Positions 29,333 to 37,790 of a DNA stretch of 64,000 nucleotides are shown here, piece after piece. The stretch is from Methylobacterium sp. GXS13 (GTDB lineage Bacteria; Pseudomonadota; Alphaproteobacteria; Rhizobiales; Beijerinckiaceae): positions 1 through 64,000 of the forward strand of contig NZ_LKKO01000039.1 of NCBI RefSeq assembly GCF_001455965.1, in the 5' to 3' direction. Each line of letters begins with the position of its first letter. Position 1 is the stretch's first letter. The position numbers were made by a program, and so were the translations under genes. Under the pieces are notes generated by a model. That model saw only the letters and a list, made by a program, of their open reading frames with translations. It did not search any database and was not told the origin of the DNA.

Positions 29333-29785
29333 TTACTCGGCTCCGGCCGGGGCCAGGAGCCGACGCAGGGCCTCCGGCAGGCGGATGGCACGGCCGTCGC
29401 GCACGCAGGCGACCGTGACCTCGGCGGCGACAAGCCGTTCATCGCCCCGGCGCACTTCCTGGGCGAGCTGCATCGAGGCGCCGCGCAGATGCTGCGTGCG
29501 GGTCACGATGGTGAGTTGATCGTCCATGTGGGCGGGGCGGATGAAATCCAGCGTCATCCGCCGCACGACGAAGACGAGGCCGCGCGCTTCCCGGTGCAAC
29601 TCGGACTGATCCCCCGCCAAGCCGCGCAGCAATTCCGTCCGGCCGCGCTCGAGGAAGCGCAGATAGCTCGCGTGATAGACGAAGCCCGAGAAATCGGTGT
29701 CCTCGTAGTAGACCCGCACGCCCAAGAGGTGGGGCGCGATGCCGTCGTTCGTCGTAACGAGGTCGGTCGAGTTCGGTCGGCTCAT
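29333..29785 (-). CDS. ybgC: Tol-Pal system-associated acyl-CoA thioesterase YbgC
   Basis: The 150-aa hot-dog fold thioesterase has the YbgC motif VYYEDTDFSGFVYHASYLRF with the catalytic Asp. It acts on acyl-CoA or acyl-ACP at the inner membrane and usually opens the tol operon. Here it is separated from tolQ by an opposite-strand aldolase gene, whose stop is 10 bp away. Confidence 0.93.
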   Translation of the reverse strand: MSRPNSTDLVTTNDGIAPHLLGVRVYYEDTDFSGFVYHASYLRFLERGRTELLRGLAGDQSELHREARGLVFVVRRMTLDFIRPAHMDDQLTIVTRTQHLRGASMQLAQEVRRGDERLVAAEVTVACVRDGRAIRLPEALRRLLAPAGAE

Positions 29786-29876
29786 CGGTGTCGTCTACGG
29801 CATGGTGCAGAGGCGGGGAAACCCGCCCGCTGAGACCGTCGCGGCAGCGTGCCGCTCGGCAGGCCTCCGACATGAC

Positions 29877-29900
29877 GAGGGCCGCCCTGGGGCGGCCCTC
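29877..29900 (-). terminator. perfect GC-rich stem-loop between DUF4142 gene and ybgC
   Basis: GAGGGCCGCC-CTGG-GGCGGCCCTC is a perfect 10-bp stem with a four-base loop, 25 bp after the DUF4142 stop. There is no U-tract on either side, so it may be a 3'-end stabiliser or a rho-assisted end. Confidence 0.5.
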
Positions 29901-29925
29901 GCGTAGTCAGGTCTGGGCTGACGGA

Positions 29926-30654
29926 TCAGCCGCCGATGCGGGCGGCCAGGCTCGCCGAGTGGGCGTGCTCGTCGGCGATGTAAGGCAGCGCCTCGCTGGC
30001 GAAGCGGCGGCCCTGGGCGCTGTCGCCCGACTTGGCGTAGGCGTCGTAGAGGGCCAGGGTCTGCGCGTCGGACCGGGCCTGCTGGTCGATGTAGGTACGG
30101 TCGAAGGACCGGCCGTTCGGGGCCGACTTGAGCTGCGACAGGCGGGCCTGACCGCGCTCGCCGAGCGCCACGCGACGGCCCGGCTCGGTCGGGCTGTTGT
30201 CGACGATGCCGACCGCGCCGAGCGCGCCACCGACGATGCTGGTGCCGAGATTCGCGGCGATGGTCACAGGCGCCAGCACGAAGCCGACCGGGTTGCTCAG
30301 ATCGGTCTGGATGCCCTGGTTGTCAGAGACCACCGTGCCGTTACGCGACAGGGAGGTGTTCGCCGGCAGGAGCGCGTCGGTGGTGGCCTTGCGCTCGACC
30401 AGAACGCGGTTGGCGTAGTTGCGAACCCGCGGGTTGCGCGAACGCTCCAGGGCGATCCGGCTGGCCTCGATGCTGGTGGCATCCGAACGCAGCGCCTCGG
30501 CGCGGAACGCAGGGGTCTCGGTGGCGGCAGCGCCGACGCCCTGCTGCTGGTTGGCGAAGGGCAGGATCCGGATCGGCAGCGCGTCCTGCGCGAAAGCCGG
30601 CGTCGTGAGCGCAGCGGCGGAAAGGCCGAGGACGGCGAGGGTGATGTTCTTCAT
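29926..30654 (-). CDS. DUF4142-type periplasmic protein
   Basis: A 242-aa exported protein with signal peptide (TLAVLGLSAAALTTPAFAQ). The mature part has the ferritin-like helical DUF4142 pattern (AEALRSDATSIEASRIALERS, RVRNYANRVLVERKATTDALL, and a C-terminal EALPYIADEHAHSASLAARI), interrupted by a hydrophobic glycine-rich segment around NLGTSIVGGALGAVGIV. The function is unknown; these proteins are often stress-related. It sits between ruvB and ybgC. Confidence 0.8.
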   Translation of the reverse strand: MKNITLAVLGLSAAALTTPAFAQDALPIRILPFANQQQGVGAAATETPAFRAEALRSDATSIEASRIALERSRNPRVRNYANRVLVERKATTDALLPANTSLSRNGTVVSDNQGIQTDLSNPVGFVLAPVTIAANLGTSIVGGALGAVGIVDNSPTEPGRRVALGERGQARLSQLKSAPNGRSFDRTYIDQQARSDAQTLALYDAYAKSGDSAQGRRFASEALPYIADEHAHSASLAARIGG

Positions 30655-31021
30655 GTCGAAAGATAGTCCCTGGTGTTCTTATTGAGGGCTCAAAGATCTT
30701 CCGGGATACCGCGACCGAAGCCACAGTCCCACGATCCTGCCAGCGCCACGCAGACTAGGCGCGGTTGCCACCACAACTGCCGCGTTTTTCCACTGTTCCA
30801 ATCGACCGATCGCTTTTGCGTGATCGGACCAGGGGGTTCGAGTACGCAAAAGCTTGGCTGTATTGGAAGCGTAGGCGGCACAAAATCAGAGACCGCTCAG
30901 ACGCTTGCCAATCGTGCGGCGCACCGAAAAGGCGGCACCGCCCCGAAACATAGCAGCGGTCGCCCATGAAGCAGGCGTGAACCAGCCCCGTACCAACCGC
31001 ATGGAGCCGCTGATCAGTGGC
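30655..31021. other. intergenic region, ruvB to DUF4142 gene, AT-richer
   Basis: 367 bp with clearly lower G+C than the flanks. No gene is supported; short open frames on both strands lack ribosome-binding sites. It contains the nested inverted repeat at 30796-30868 and presumably the promoter of the DUF4142 gene. Confidence 0.5.
30796..30868. repeat. nested inverted repeat (two concentric stems)
   Basis: TTCCAAT (30796-30802) pairs with ATTGGAA (30862-30868), and inside it GCTTTTGCGT (30812-30821) pairs with ACGCAAAAGC (30844-30853), both perfectly and with nearly equal side loops (9 and 8 bases). An alternative local hairpin uses CGATC and GATCG at 30807-30826. It could be a structured RNA, a protein-binding cruciform or a remnant of a small mobile element. 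Confidence 0.6.
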
Positions 31022-32071
31022 TCAGGCCGCGTCGCCGTCGTCGAACAGCCTGTCCTGCTCGCGCCGCGGCTCGGCAAAGCCCATGTGCCGGAAAGCGTGC
31101 TTCGTCAGCACCCGGCCGCGCGGGGTGCGCTGCACGAATCCGCGTTGGATCAGGTAGGGTTCGATGATGTCTTCGATGGCGTCGCGTGGCTCGGACAAAG
31201 CCGCCCCGATCGTCTCGATTCCCACCGGACCGCCGCCGAACGAGGTCGCGATCAGCGTCAGGTACTTGCGGTCCATCACGTCGAGGCCGACTGAGTCCAC
31301 GTCGAGCAGCTTCAGCGCCCGGTCGGCGATGGCGCGCGTCACCGTCTCGGCCTCAGCCACGATGGCGAAGTCGCGGACCCGCCGCAGCAGCCGGCCGGCG
31401 ATACGCGGCGTGCCCCGGGCCCGCCGGGCAATCTCGTTGGCGCCTTCCGGCGACATGCCGCGCCCGAGCACCCGGGCGCCGCGGGCCACGATCTTCTCGA
31501 GCTCGTCGATCTCGTAGAATTCGAGCCGGATCGGGATGCCGAACCGGTCGCGCAGCGGCGTCGTCAGCAGCCCCGCCCGAGTGGTCGCCCCGACAAGGGT
31601 GAATTTCGGCAGCTCGATCTTCACCGAGCGGGCCGCCGGACCCTCGCCGATGATCAGGTCGAGCTGATAATCCTCCATCGCCGGATAGAGGATTTCCTCC
31701 ACGGCCGGGTTGAGGCGGTGGATCTCGTCGATGAAGAGCACGTCACGCTCTTCGAGATTGGTTAGTTGCGCGGCCAGGTCGCCCGCCTTGGCGATGACCG
31801 GGCCCGAGGTCGAGCGGAAATTCACCCCGAGCTCGCGTGCCACGATCTGCGCCAGCGTGGTCTTGCCCAGGCCCGGAGGCCCGACGAACAGCACGTGGTC
31901 GAGGGCTTGGCCGGTCATCTTGGCCGCCTCGATGAAGATCTGCATGTTGGCGCGCGCCGCCTTCTGCCCGATGAACTCGGCTAGGCTCAGCGGCCGGATC
32001 GTCTGGTCCACGTCCTCGGCGCGCTTCTCCGGCGTGAGGAGGACGTTGGTCGGGGGCTTCGGCTTGCTCAT
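31022..32071 (-). CDS. ruvB: Holliday junction branch migration helicase RuvB
   Basis: The 349-aa AAA+ ATPase drives RuvA-bound Holliday junctions. It has Walker [10 protein letters not shown], Walker B FIDEIHRL, sensor/arginine-finger region [18 protein letters not shown], and the C-terminal winged-helix segment ([15 protein letters not shown]). Length is usual. ruvA and ruvC are not directly upstream in the window, where small secreted proteins are encoded instead. Confidence 0.97.
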   Translation of the reverse strand: MSKPKPPTNVLLTPEKRAEDVDQTIRPLSLAEFIGQKAARANMQIFIEAAKMTGQALDHVLFVGPPGLGKTTLAQIVARELGVNFRSTSGPVIAKAGDLAAQLTNLEERDVLFIDEIHRLNPAVEEILYPAMEDYQLDLIIGEGPAARSVKIELPKFTLVGATTRAGLLTTPLRDRFGIPIRLEFYEIDELEKIVARGARVLGRGMSPEGANEIARRARGTPRIAGRLLRRVRDFAIVAEAETVTRAIADRALKLLDVDSVGLDVMDRKYLTLIATSFGGGPVGIETIGAALSEPRDAIEDIIEPYLIQRGFVQRTPRGRVLTKHAFRHMGFAEPRREQDRLFDDGDAA

Positions 32072-32325
32072 CGACCTTCGCTCGTGGACCGGCCCGCCCG
32101 GACCGCTGGTTGAGGGTCCACGGAAGACGTCGCGTCCGGGCCGCTTCTCCTAATACGCGTCGCCTGCGAAGTCTAAGCGCGCGGTGCGGCCGGTGCCGTA
32201 GCACACCGTCACGCCCGCCGGCTGCGGGGCCGTGCCGATAACGGCCGCAATCGATGAAACCGAATTGCTGCGCCGCGCATTCCACTGGCAACTCCGTAAA
32301 CTCGGCCGCAGGGCGCTGTTCCACC

Positions 32326-32565
32326 ATGACCATCCGATCGACCGCAGCCGGCGCGGCCAGTGCCCTTCTGCTCCTTGCCGGCTTGGCGAATGCCCAGGCC
32401 GCGCCGGCCGGAACCGAGACCAAAGTGGCCGAGGCCGCTCCGTCTCAGGTCCATCCGGTCGCCGCCGTCGAGCGCGACGACGACGCGACCTGCAGCCGGG
32501 CACGGCGGCGCCTGTGGATCGAGGGCGAGGGCTGGGTGGTACGCCGGATCACGACCTGCCGCTGA
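32326..32565 (+). CDS. small secreted protein, 79 aa
   Basis: The product begins MTIRSTAAGAASALLLLAG, a signal peptide ending ANAQA. The mature part of about 55 residues has two cysteines (DDDATCSRA and RITTC) and a C-terminal motif WIEGEGWVVRR. The pattern (Cys...RRRLWIEGEGW..R..TTC) looks structured and conserved, but I cannot name the family. Confidence 0.6.
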   Translation: MTIRSTAAGAASALLLLAGLANAQAAPAGTETKVAEAAPSQVHPVAAVERDDDATCSRARRRLWIEGEGWVVRRITTCR

Positions 32566-32689
32566 CCATGTGGGGGACGGCGCCCATACGCAGTCCCCGC
32601 GGCTAGCGACCCGGAACGGCCGGTGATCGGGTCGGTTGCACAGGTTCACGCCTGACGCGTTCCTCCCGCCGAGATTCGGAGCCGGCTGC

Positions 32690-33031
32690 ATGATGTCCCG
32701 GACATTGCTTACGCTCTCAGCCGTCCTTCTGGCTGCTCCGGCTGCAGCACAGGGTATTTATCCCTCGGCACCCGTGACGACCGGGGATGCCGATTTCGCC
32801 GGCCCCTTCGTACGCGGCACCTATATCGGCGCCCCGCTGACCCGCGTGCCCCGGCCAAGCCAGATCGTGCCGTCGCCCTGGAGCTACGGGACCTACGGGA
32901 TCCCGACCGTCACCGGCATCGCGGCCGCTCCGGCGCAGCCGCCAACCATCACGGTCATCAACGCGACAAACTCCGGCGCGAGCCGCGCGGCGGGCGCGCG
33001 GGTCATTTCGGTCCAGGTTCCCCGCCGTTGA
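32690..33031 (+). CDS. hypothetical secreted protein, 113 aa
   Basis: A signal peptide (RTLLTLSAVLLAAPAAAQG) is followed by a proline/glycine/tyrosine-rich mature segment (PSPWSYGTYGIPTVTG) without cysteines. Two adjacent ATGs at 32690 and 32693 are both possible. It overlaps the 3' end of the next, convergent gene by 29 bp. Confidence 0.6.
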   Translation: MMSRTLLTLSAVLLAAPAAAQGIYPSAPVTTGDADFAGPFVRGTYIGAPLTRVPRPSQIVPSPWSYGTYGIPTVTGIAAAPAQPPTITVINATNSGASRAAGARVISVQVPRR

Positions 33032-33359
33032 GCGCCGCGAACCAACTGGCATAGGGCGTGTTCCGGACCATGTGACGGTTCAAGTCCGGCGCACCGTCGT
33101 CACCCCAGACGGGACCGCGCTCGCCGAGTTCCGTCTTGGCGGCGTCGACCGCGGCCCGGGCGGCCTTCATCACGGCACCCGCTTCCGGCCGCCCCTCATG
33201 CTCGGCAGCCTTGGCCGCCTTCACCGCTCGGCGCCCGTCCATCAGCCGGGACACCAGAGATGCGCGGTGCTCCGCCGAGAGGCCGGGATTGGCCCGCCGC
33301 CACAATCGGCCACGGACCACGATATAGCGCAAGTCGGGCGTGGAGATGACCTCGCTCAT
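33003..33359 (-). CDS. conserved-type hypothetical cytoplasmic protein, 118 aa
   Basis: The protein starts MSEVISTPDLRYIVVRGRLWRR and then has a helical, basic and alanine-rich region with a GPVWGDDGAPDLNRHMVRNTPYA segment near the end. The sequence resembles a small protein I recall from Methylobacteriaceae with similar opening words; no function is known. Confidence 0.7.
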   Translation of the reverse strand: MSEVISTPDLRYIVVRGRLWRRANPGLSAEHRASLVSRLMDGRRAVKAAKAAEHEGRPEAGAVMKAARAAVDAAKTELGERGPVWGDDGAPDLNRHMVRNTPYASWFAALNGGEPGPK

Positions 33360-33436
33360 GCTGGAATTCGGCTCCGCTGTTGGGTCGAAGTTAAGTCTTG
33401 TTGTGCAGAAACCGGAGATCGAGTCCGGGTCATGCC

Positions 33437-34333
33437 ATGCAGATCGTTATCGTTGATTCGAGCCGCGTCGTGCTGCAGATCATCGCCTCGCTGATCGAAC
33501 CGCGCGGCCATGATGTGCACGCCTTCACGGATTCCGCCCAGGCCCTGCAATTCCTCGCAGCGACCCCCTCGGTCCGGGTCCTGATCACCAGCGTCGAAGT
33601 CCGACCGCTCTGCGGGCTCGAACTCTGCTGGTCCGCGCGCCTCCTCGCCGAGGAACGCCGGCCGCTGCACGTCATCACCATGTCGTCCGCCCGCAACGTC
33701 CGGAGCCTCGCCGAGGCCCTCGACAGCGGCGCCGATGACTTCATCGAGAAGCCGCCGAGCGCCGAGGAGCTGAACGCGCGGTTGCGCGCGGCCGAGCGCC
33801 TGATCACCATGCAGGAGGAGTTGATCCGGCTGGCCGAAACCGATCCGCTCACCGGTGCCTATAACCGCCGTGCGTTCTTCGACCGGGCGCGCATGGCCGC
33901 GGAGCAGGGCGGTCGCCCGGGCCGGATCTCCGCGATCTTGGCGGACATCGACCACTTCAAGCGGATCAATGACGAGCACGGCCACGATGTCGGCGACCTT
34001 GCCATCCAGGCCGTGGCCGAACTGATTGCGGGGGACGGCATCGGTGGCCGGCTGGGCGGCGAGGAATTCGGCCTTGTCCTGCCGGGCTGCGGACTCGCGG
34101 AAGCAATCGCCCGGGCCGAGTGCCTGCGCGAGAGCGTCCAGGCGCTCTGCATCCGCGGCAGCAAACATGCGATCAGCCTGACCTGCAGCTTCGGCGTCAG
34201 CACCTGGATCGAGGCGGATGACGTTCCTGCCCTGATCAAGCGGGCCGATATCGCGCTCTATGCCGCCAAGGGCAGGGGCCGCAACTGCGTCGTGCCGTAC
34301 CAGAGCGATGCCGGCTTGGCCGTCGCAAGCTGA
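33437..34333 (+). CDS. diguanylate cyclase with degenerate receiver domain
   Basis: A 298-aa protein with a receiver-like domain (1-120) and a GGDEF domain (135-290). The catalytic loop reads GGEEF, supporting c-di-GMP synthesis; the RxxD inhibitory site is not conserved (IAGD). In the receiver the usual phospho-acceptor Asp in (L)xxD is replaced in VLITSVEVRPLCG, although the Thr/Ser (TMSSA) and Lys (FIEKPP) positions remain. It is PleD-like in layout but single-receiver. The ATG at 33437 (MQIVIVDSS) gives the domain its first strand. Confidence 0.85.
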   Translation: MQIVIVDSSRVVLQIIASLIEPRGHDVHAFTDSAQALQFLAATPSVRVLITSVEVRPLCGLELCWSARLLAEERRPLHVITMSSARNVRSLAEALDSGADDFIEKPPSAEELNARLRAAERLITMQEELIRLAETDPLTGAYNRRAFFDRARMAAEQGGRPGRISAILADIDHFKRINDEHGHDVGDLAIQAVAELIAGDGIGGRLGGEEFGLVLPGCGLAEAIARAECLRESVQALCIRGSKHAISLTCSFGVSTWIEADDVPALIKRADIALYAAKGRGRNCVVPYQSDAGLAVAS

Positions 34334-34547
34334 GACAGCCGCGCCGGCCCAACCTGGCACGACGCGGCACAGTATGGTTACGGGCAGCGACCCATATCGG
34401 CACAGGCATTCGCGGCACGATGACAGGAATCGACAGAATCTGCGAAAATAAAGCTTAATATTCGCGCCAAACTCGTGGAATGGATCTTGGAACTACGCAT
34501 CCGATCCCGGCCCCTTTGTATCGCCGGGAGACGAAAGGTGCGAGGTC

Positions 34548-35216
34548 ATGAGTACGGCCGTAGGCGTCCTGATCCTGGATGAACCGCAGGACCTGAGCGC
34601 GACTGTTCGCGCCACTCTGGAGCATATGCCGGAGTTTCACACGATCGGCCTCGAGGACCTGGACCAGGCGAATGCCGGGCCCGCGGTCGCGCTGATCTTC
34701 CTCGATGAGATCCGGCTGGCGGATGGGATCGCGCGTCTCGTCGGCCTGAAGGAGCGGCAACCGAACCTGCGGACGCTGGTGGCCTTCGGGGCGCTCACCG
34801 CAGACGATCTGCGGGCGTTGCTGGCGGCGGGAGCCGATGCCTTCGTGGCGCGCTCGAAGTCGCCGCGGGAGCTGGGCGCGGCCCTGCTCGCCCTGGCCGA
34901 AGGGTCGGACTGCCTCGTGGCGCCGGAACAGCAGGCGGTGATGCCGGCGGACCAAGGCGACAGCCTGGGGCTCACCCCCCGCGAAGCCGAGGTGCTGCGC
35001 TTCCTCAGCTCGGGCTTCAGCAACAAGGAGGTGGCCCGCCGCCTGGCGCTCAGCGTCCGGACGGTCGAGACGCACCGGCTCAACCTGCGCCGCAAGACGC
35101 AGACCGGGCGGCTGAAGGACCTGGTCTCGCTGGCGCGCCAGCTCGGGCTGGCTCCGGTGGTCGATAGCGACCCGAATCGGCGCGGCGGCGGCTCCGGCAA
35201 TCAGTCCCGGCACTGA
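34548..35216 (+). CDS. NarL/LuxR-type response regulator
   Basis: A 222-aa protein with an atypical receiver (1-120; acidic DE at 11-12, candidate phospho-Asp in LIFLDEIR) and a LuxR helix-turn-helix (LTPREAEVLRFLSSGFSNKEVARRLALSVRTVETH). No partner kinase is adjacent. AAGGTG lies seven bases upstream of the ATG. The lysine region of the receiver (FVARSKSP) is shifted, so phosphorylation control is uncertain. Confidence 0.85.
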   Translation: MSTAVGVLILDEPQDLSATVRATLEHMPEFHTIGLEDLDQANAGPAVALIFLDEIRLADGIARLVGLKERQPNLRTLVAFGALTADDLRALLAAGADAFVARSKSPRELGAALLALAEGSDCLVAPEQQAVMPADQGDSLGLTPREAEVLRFLSSGFSNKEVARRLALSVRTVETHRLNLRRKTQTGRLKDLVSLARQLGLAPVVDSDPNRRGGGSGNQSRH

Positions 35217-35226
35217 CCGGGATACC

Positions 35227-35249
35227 GGGCAGCCCCGGCGGGGCTGCCC
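35227..35249. terminator. bidirectional stem-loop between luxR-type gene and topoisomerase IB
   Basis: GGGCAGCCCC-GGC-GGGGCTGCCC is a perfect 10-bp stem with a three-base loop, lying between convergent stop codons. It can serve both strands; a run of C, not T, follows. Confidence 0.6.
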
Positions 35250-35251
35250 CC

Positions 35252-36490
35252 CTATGCGGCGCCGACCTGCGCCCGCGGACCACCGGACGACCGCTTGCCC
35301 CCCGTCGCGGACTTGGCCGCCGATTTGGCCCGGGACACGACCTGACTGGACTTGCTCCGCTTGCGGGCCTGAGTTGCAGCCGGCTTGACCTTCTTTCCCG
35401 CCCGGGCATCGCCCTCCGACGCGGCCAGCCGCGCCTGGAGCAGCCCGAGCACCGCCGCCTCCTCGGAGCGGAGCTTGCCGAGATCCCCGCTCAGCTCGGA
35501 CTCGACCGCATCCTTCACCTGCAGGAGGAGATCGCCCTCCAGGTAGCAGTCGAGGATCTGGGGGTGGATGTAGCACTTCCGGCAGATGGTCGGCGTGTTG
35601 CCCAGCCGGCCGGCCACGCTCTCGATCGCCGTGCGGACGTTGCGCTTGGCGCCCGCCTCGCTGTCGAAGCTCTCGAATTCCCGCAAGGCCAGGGCCGCCA
35701 GGACGGTGCCTGCCCAGGTCCGAAAATCCTTGGCGGTGAAGTCCTGGCCGGTGATTTCGCGCAAATACGCGTTCACGTCCGATGAGGTGACGTCGCGCTG
35801 GACCCCGTCGCCGTCGATGTACTGGAACAGCTCCTGCCCCGGCAGGTCTTGGCAGGCCTTCACGATCCGGGCGACGCGCCGGTCCTTCAGCGACACATCC
35901 CACGTCTTGCCGCTCTTCCCCTTGAACCGGAACGACAGTTCGGCTCCCGCGATCCGGACGTGCGGATCGCGCAACGTCGTGAGGCCGTAGCTCTTGTTGG
36001 TGCGGGCATAATCGTCGTTGCCGACCCGGATCAGCGTGGTCTCGAGCAGGTGGACCACGGTGGCCAGCACCTTCTCGCGGCATAGGCCCCGCCGCTTCAT
36101 ATCGGTATCGACTCGCTGGCGGATGCTGGGAAGCGCATCCGCGAAGGCCATGATGCGCGAGAACTTGTTGGCCTCCCGCGCCTGCCGGAATTCGGGGTGA
36201 TAGCGGTACTGCTTGCGGCCCTTGGCGTCCCGACCGGTGGCCTGGATATGGCCGCTGCTGCGCGCACAGATCCAGACGTCCGTATAGGCTGGCGGGATCG
36301 CCAAAGCGCGGATGCGGGCCAGAATCCGCTTGTCGCGCACCGGGGCGCCCTTCGCGTCGAGATAGCGGAAACCGGTACCGCTGCGCTTGCGCGTCAGGCC
36401 CGGCCGGCTGTCATCGACGTAGACGAGGCCGGCTTCCTCGGCCGCCGCCCGCAAGCTTCCGCCGTTCTGGTCCGTCTCGACATCCGCCAT
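35252..36490 (-). CDS. DNA topoisomerase IB (poxvirus-type)
   Basis: A 412-aa enzyme that relaxes supercoils through a 3'-phosphotyrosine link. The N-terminal domain includes SGTGFRYLDAKGAPV and the catalytic half has the Arg in LIRVGNDDYA, the Lys region SFRFKGKSGK, DFRTWAGTVLA and the active Tyr in ICRKCYIHP. The C-terminal tail is Lys/Ala/Ser-rich and basic, probably for DNA binding. The ATG at 36490 follows GGGAGGGG. Confidence 0.93.
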   Translation of the reverse strand: MADVETDQNGGSLRAAAEEAGLVYVDDSRPGLTRKRSGTGFRYLDAKGAPVRDKRILARIRALAIPPAYTDVWICARSSGHIQATGRDAKGRKQYRYHPEFRQAREANKFSRIMAFADALPSIRQRVDTDMKRRGLCREKVLATVVHLLETTLIRVGNDDYARTNKSYGLTTLRDPHVRIAGAELSFRFKGKSGKTWDVSLKDRRVARIVKACQDLPGQELFQYIDGDGVQRDVTSSDVNAYLREITGQDFTAKDFRTWAGTVLAALALREFESFDSEAGAKRNVRTAIESVAGRLGNTPTICRKCYIHPQILDCYLEGDLLLQVKDAVESELSGDLGKLRSEEAAVLGLLQARLAASEGDARAGKKVKPAATQARKRSKSSQVVSRAKSAAKSATGGKRSSGGPRAQVGAA

Positions 36491-36624
36491 GGTCGCCCCT
36501 CCCGGATACGCCGCCGGGGTACCGCCCGGCGAGAAGGCGCTGATCAACCGGCGTCGCCCGACCGCCGTTCCGAGTCTGCGCATCCGTCGCAGGCCGATCC
36601 GCGGTGCCGTGCTAGAGGGACTGG

Positions 36625-37788
36625 ATGGATTCCGAACCCGCCCGCGACACCCGCCCGAACCCGAAGCGAAGCCTTGTCTTCGTCGTCACAGAGGATTGGT
36701 TCTTCGCCTCGCACTTCCTGCCCATGGCCCGCGCCGCAATCGGCATGGAGCTCTCGGTGGCTGTCGTCACCCGGGTGCGGGCGCACCGTGCCGTGATCGA
36801 GGCGACCGGCGCACGCGTCGTTCCGCTCGAAGCGGACCGGGCGAGCCTGAACCCGATGGCCGCCGGCTACGCAGCCGGACAGCTCGCCGGGATCCTGAAG
36901 GCGTTGAACGCCGACATCGTCCACTGTATCGCCCTGCGAAGCATCCTGGTGGGCGGCACCACGGCCGCGATGGCCGGCATCCCGGCACGGGTCTACGCGC
37001 TGACGGGCCTCGGCCTCGTCGGCGCCCGCGACGACCGGATCGGGCGCGCGGCTCGGCTCGGCCTGAAGGCGCTGATCCGCGGCCCGCTGGCTTCCGGGCG
37101 CACCCGATTCCTGTTCGAGAACCCGGACGACGCCCTGGCGCTGGGCCTCGATCCCTCCGAGCAGGCGGTGACGGTGCTCGGCGGGGCAGGAGTCGATTGC
37201 GGCTCCTTCGCGCCACACTCGCTCCCGGCGATGCCACCGCTCAAAGTCGCCGTGGTGGCGCGCATGCTCTGGTCCAAAGGCATCGACGTGGCTGTCGAGG
37301 CGACCCGGCTGGCGCGGTCCCGGGGCGCGCCCGTGGAGCTCGCCCTGTTCGGGGCGCCCGACCCGTCCAACCGCCGCTCGATCGACGAGGCCACTTTGCG
37401 TGCCTGGAGCCGCGATGGCGTCGCGTGGCATGGCCTGGCCTCCGACGTGTCCGCCGTCTGGGCGCAACACCACGTCGCCTGCCTGCCGTCCCGGGGTGGG
37501 GAAGGACTGCCGCGCACCCTGCTCGAAGCCGGGGCCTGCGGCCGGGCGCTGGTGACGACCAATGTCCCGGGCTGCCGCAGCCTCGTGCGGGACGGCATCG
37601 AGGGCCTGCTCGTGCCTCCGGGTGACGTCCCGATGCTGGCGGAAGCACTGGTCCGCCTGAGTGGCGATCCCGCCCTGGTGGCGCGCCTCGGCACGGCGGC
37701 GCGGGCGCGGATCGAGGCGGGCGGCTTCACCGAGGCCGCGGTCACCGATCGGGTCTGCGCCGTCTGGCGCGACCTGCTGGACGCCTGA
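36625..37788 (+). CDS. glycosyltransferase family 4 protein
   Basis: A 387-aa GT-B enzyme. The second half carries the sugar-nucleotide-binding signature (ARMLWSKGIDVAVEA) and the EGLPRTLLEAGACGRALVTT block (E-x7-E). The N-terminal half has FVVTEDWFFASHFLPMARAA, similar to WbpH/PglA-like transferases that act on undecaprenyl-linked glycans. AGAGGG lies five bases upstream of the ATG. It is two bases ahead of the methyltransferase gene and likely co-transcribed. The acceptor is unknown. Confidence 0.85.
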   Translation: MDSEPARDTRPNPKRSLVFVVTEDWFFASHFLPMARAAIGMELSVAVVTRVRAHRAVIEATGARVVPLEADRASLNPMAAGYAAGQLAGILKALNADIVHCIALRSILVGGTTAAMAGIPARVYALTGLGLVGARDDRIGRAARLGLKALIRGPLASGRTRFLFENPDDALALGLDPSEQAVTVLGGAGVDCGSFAPHSLPAMPPLKVAVVARMLWSKGIDVAVEATRLARSRGAPVELALFGAPDPSNRRSIDEATLRAWSRDGVAWHGLASDVSAVWAQHHVACLPSRGGEGLPRTLLEAGACGRALVTTNVPGCRSLVRDGIEGLLVPPGDVPMLAEALVRLSGDPALVARLGTAARARIEAGGFTEAAVTDRVCAVWRDLLDA

Positions 37789-37790
37789 TC

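Noticed and set aside
34480..34520. EcfG general-stress promoter (GGAAC-N16/17-CGTT) before the LuxR-type gene
   Set aside because: GGAAC is present but the region 16-17 bases on reads GCCC/CCCC, not CGTT.
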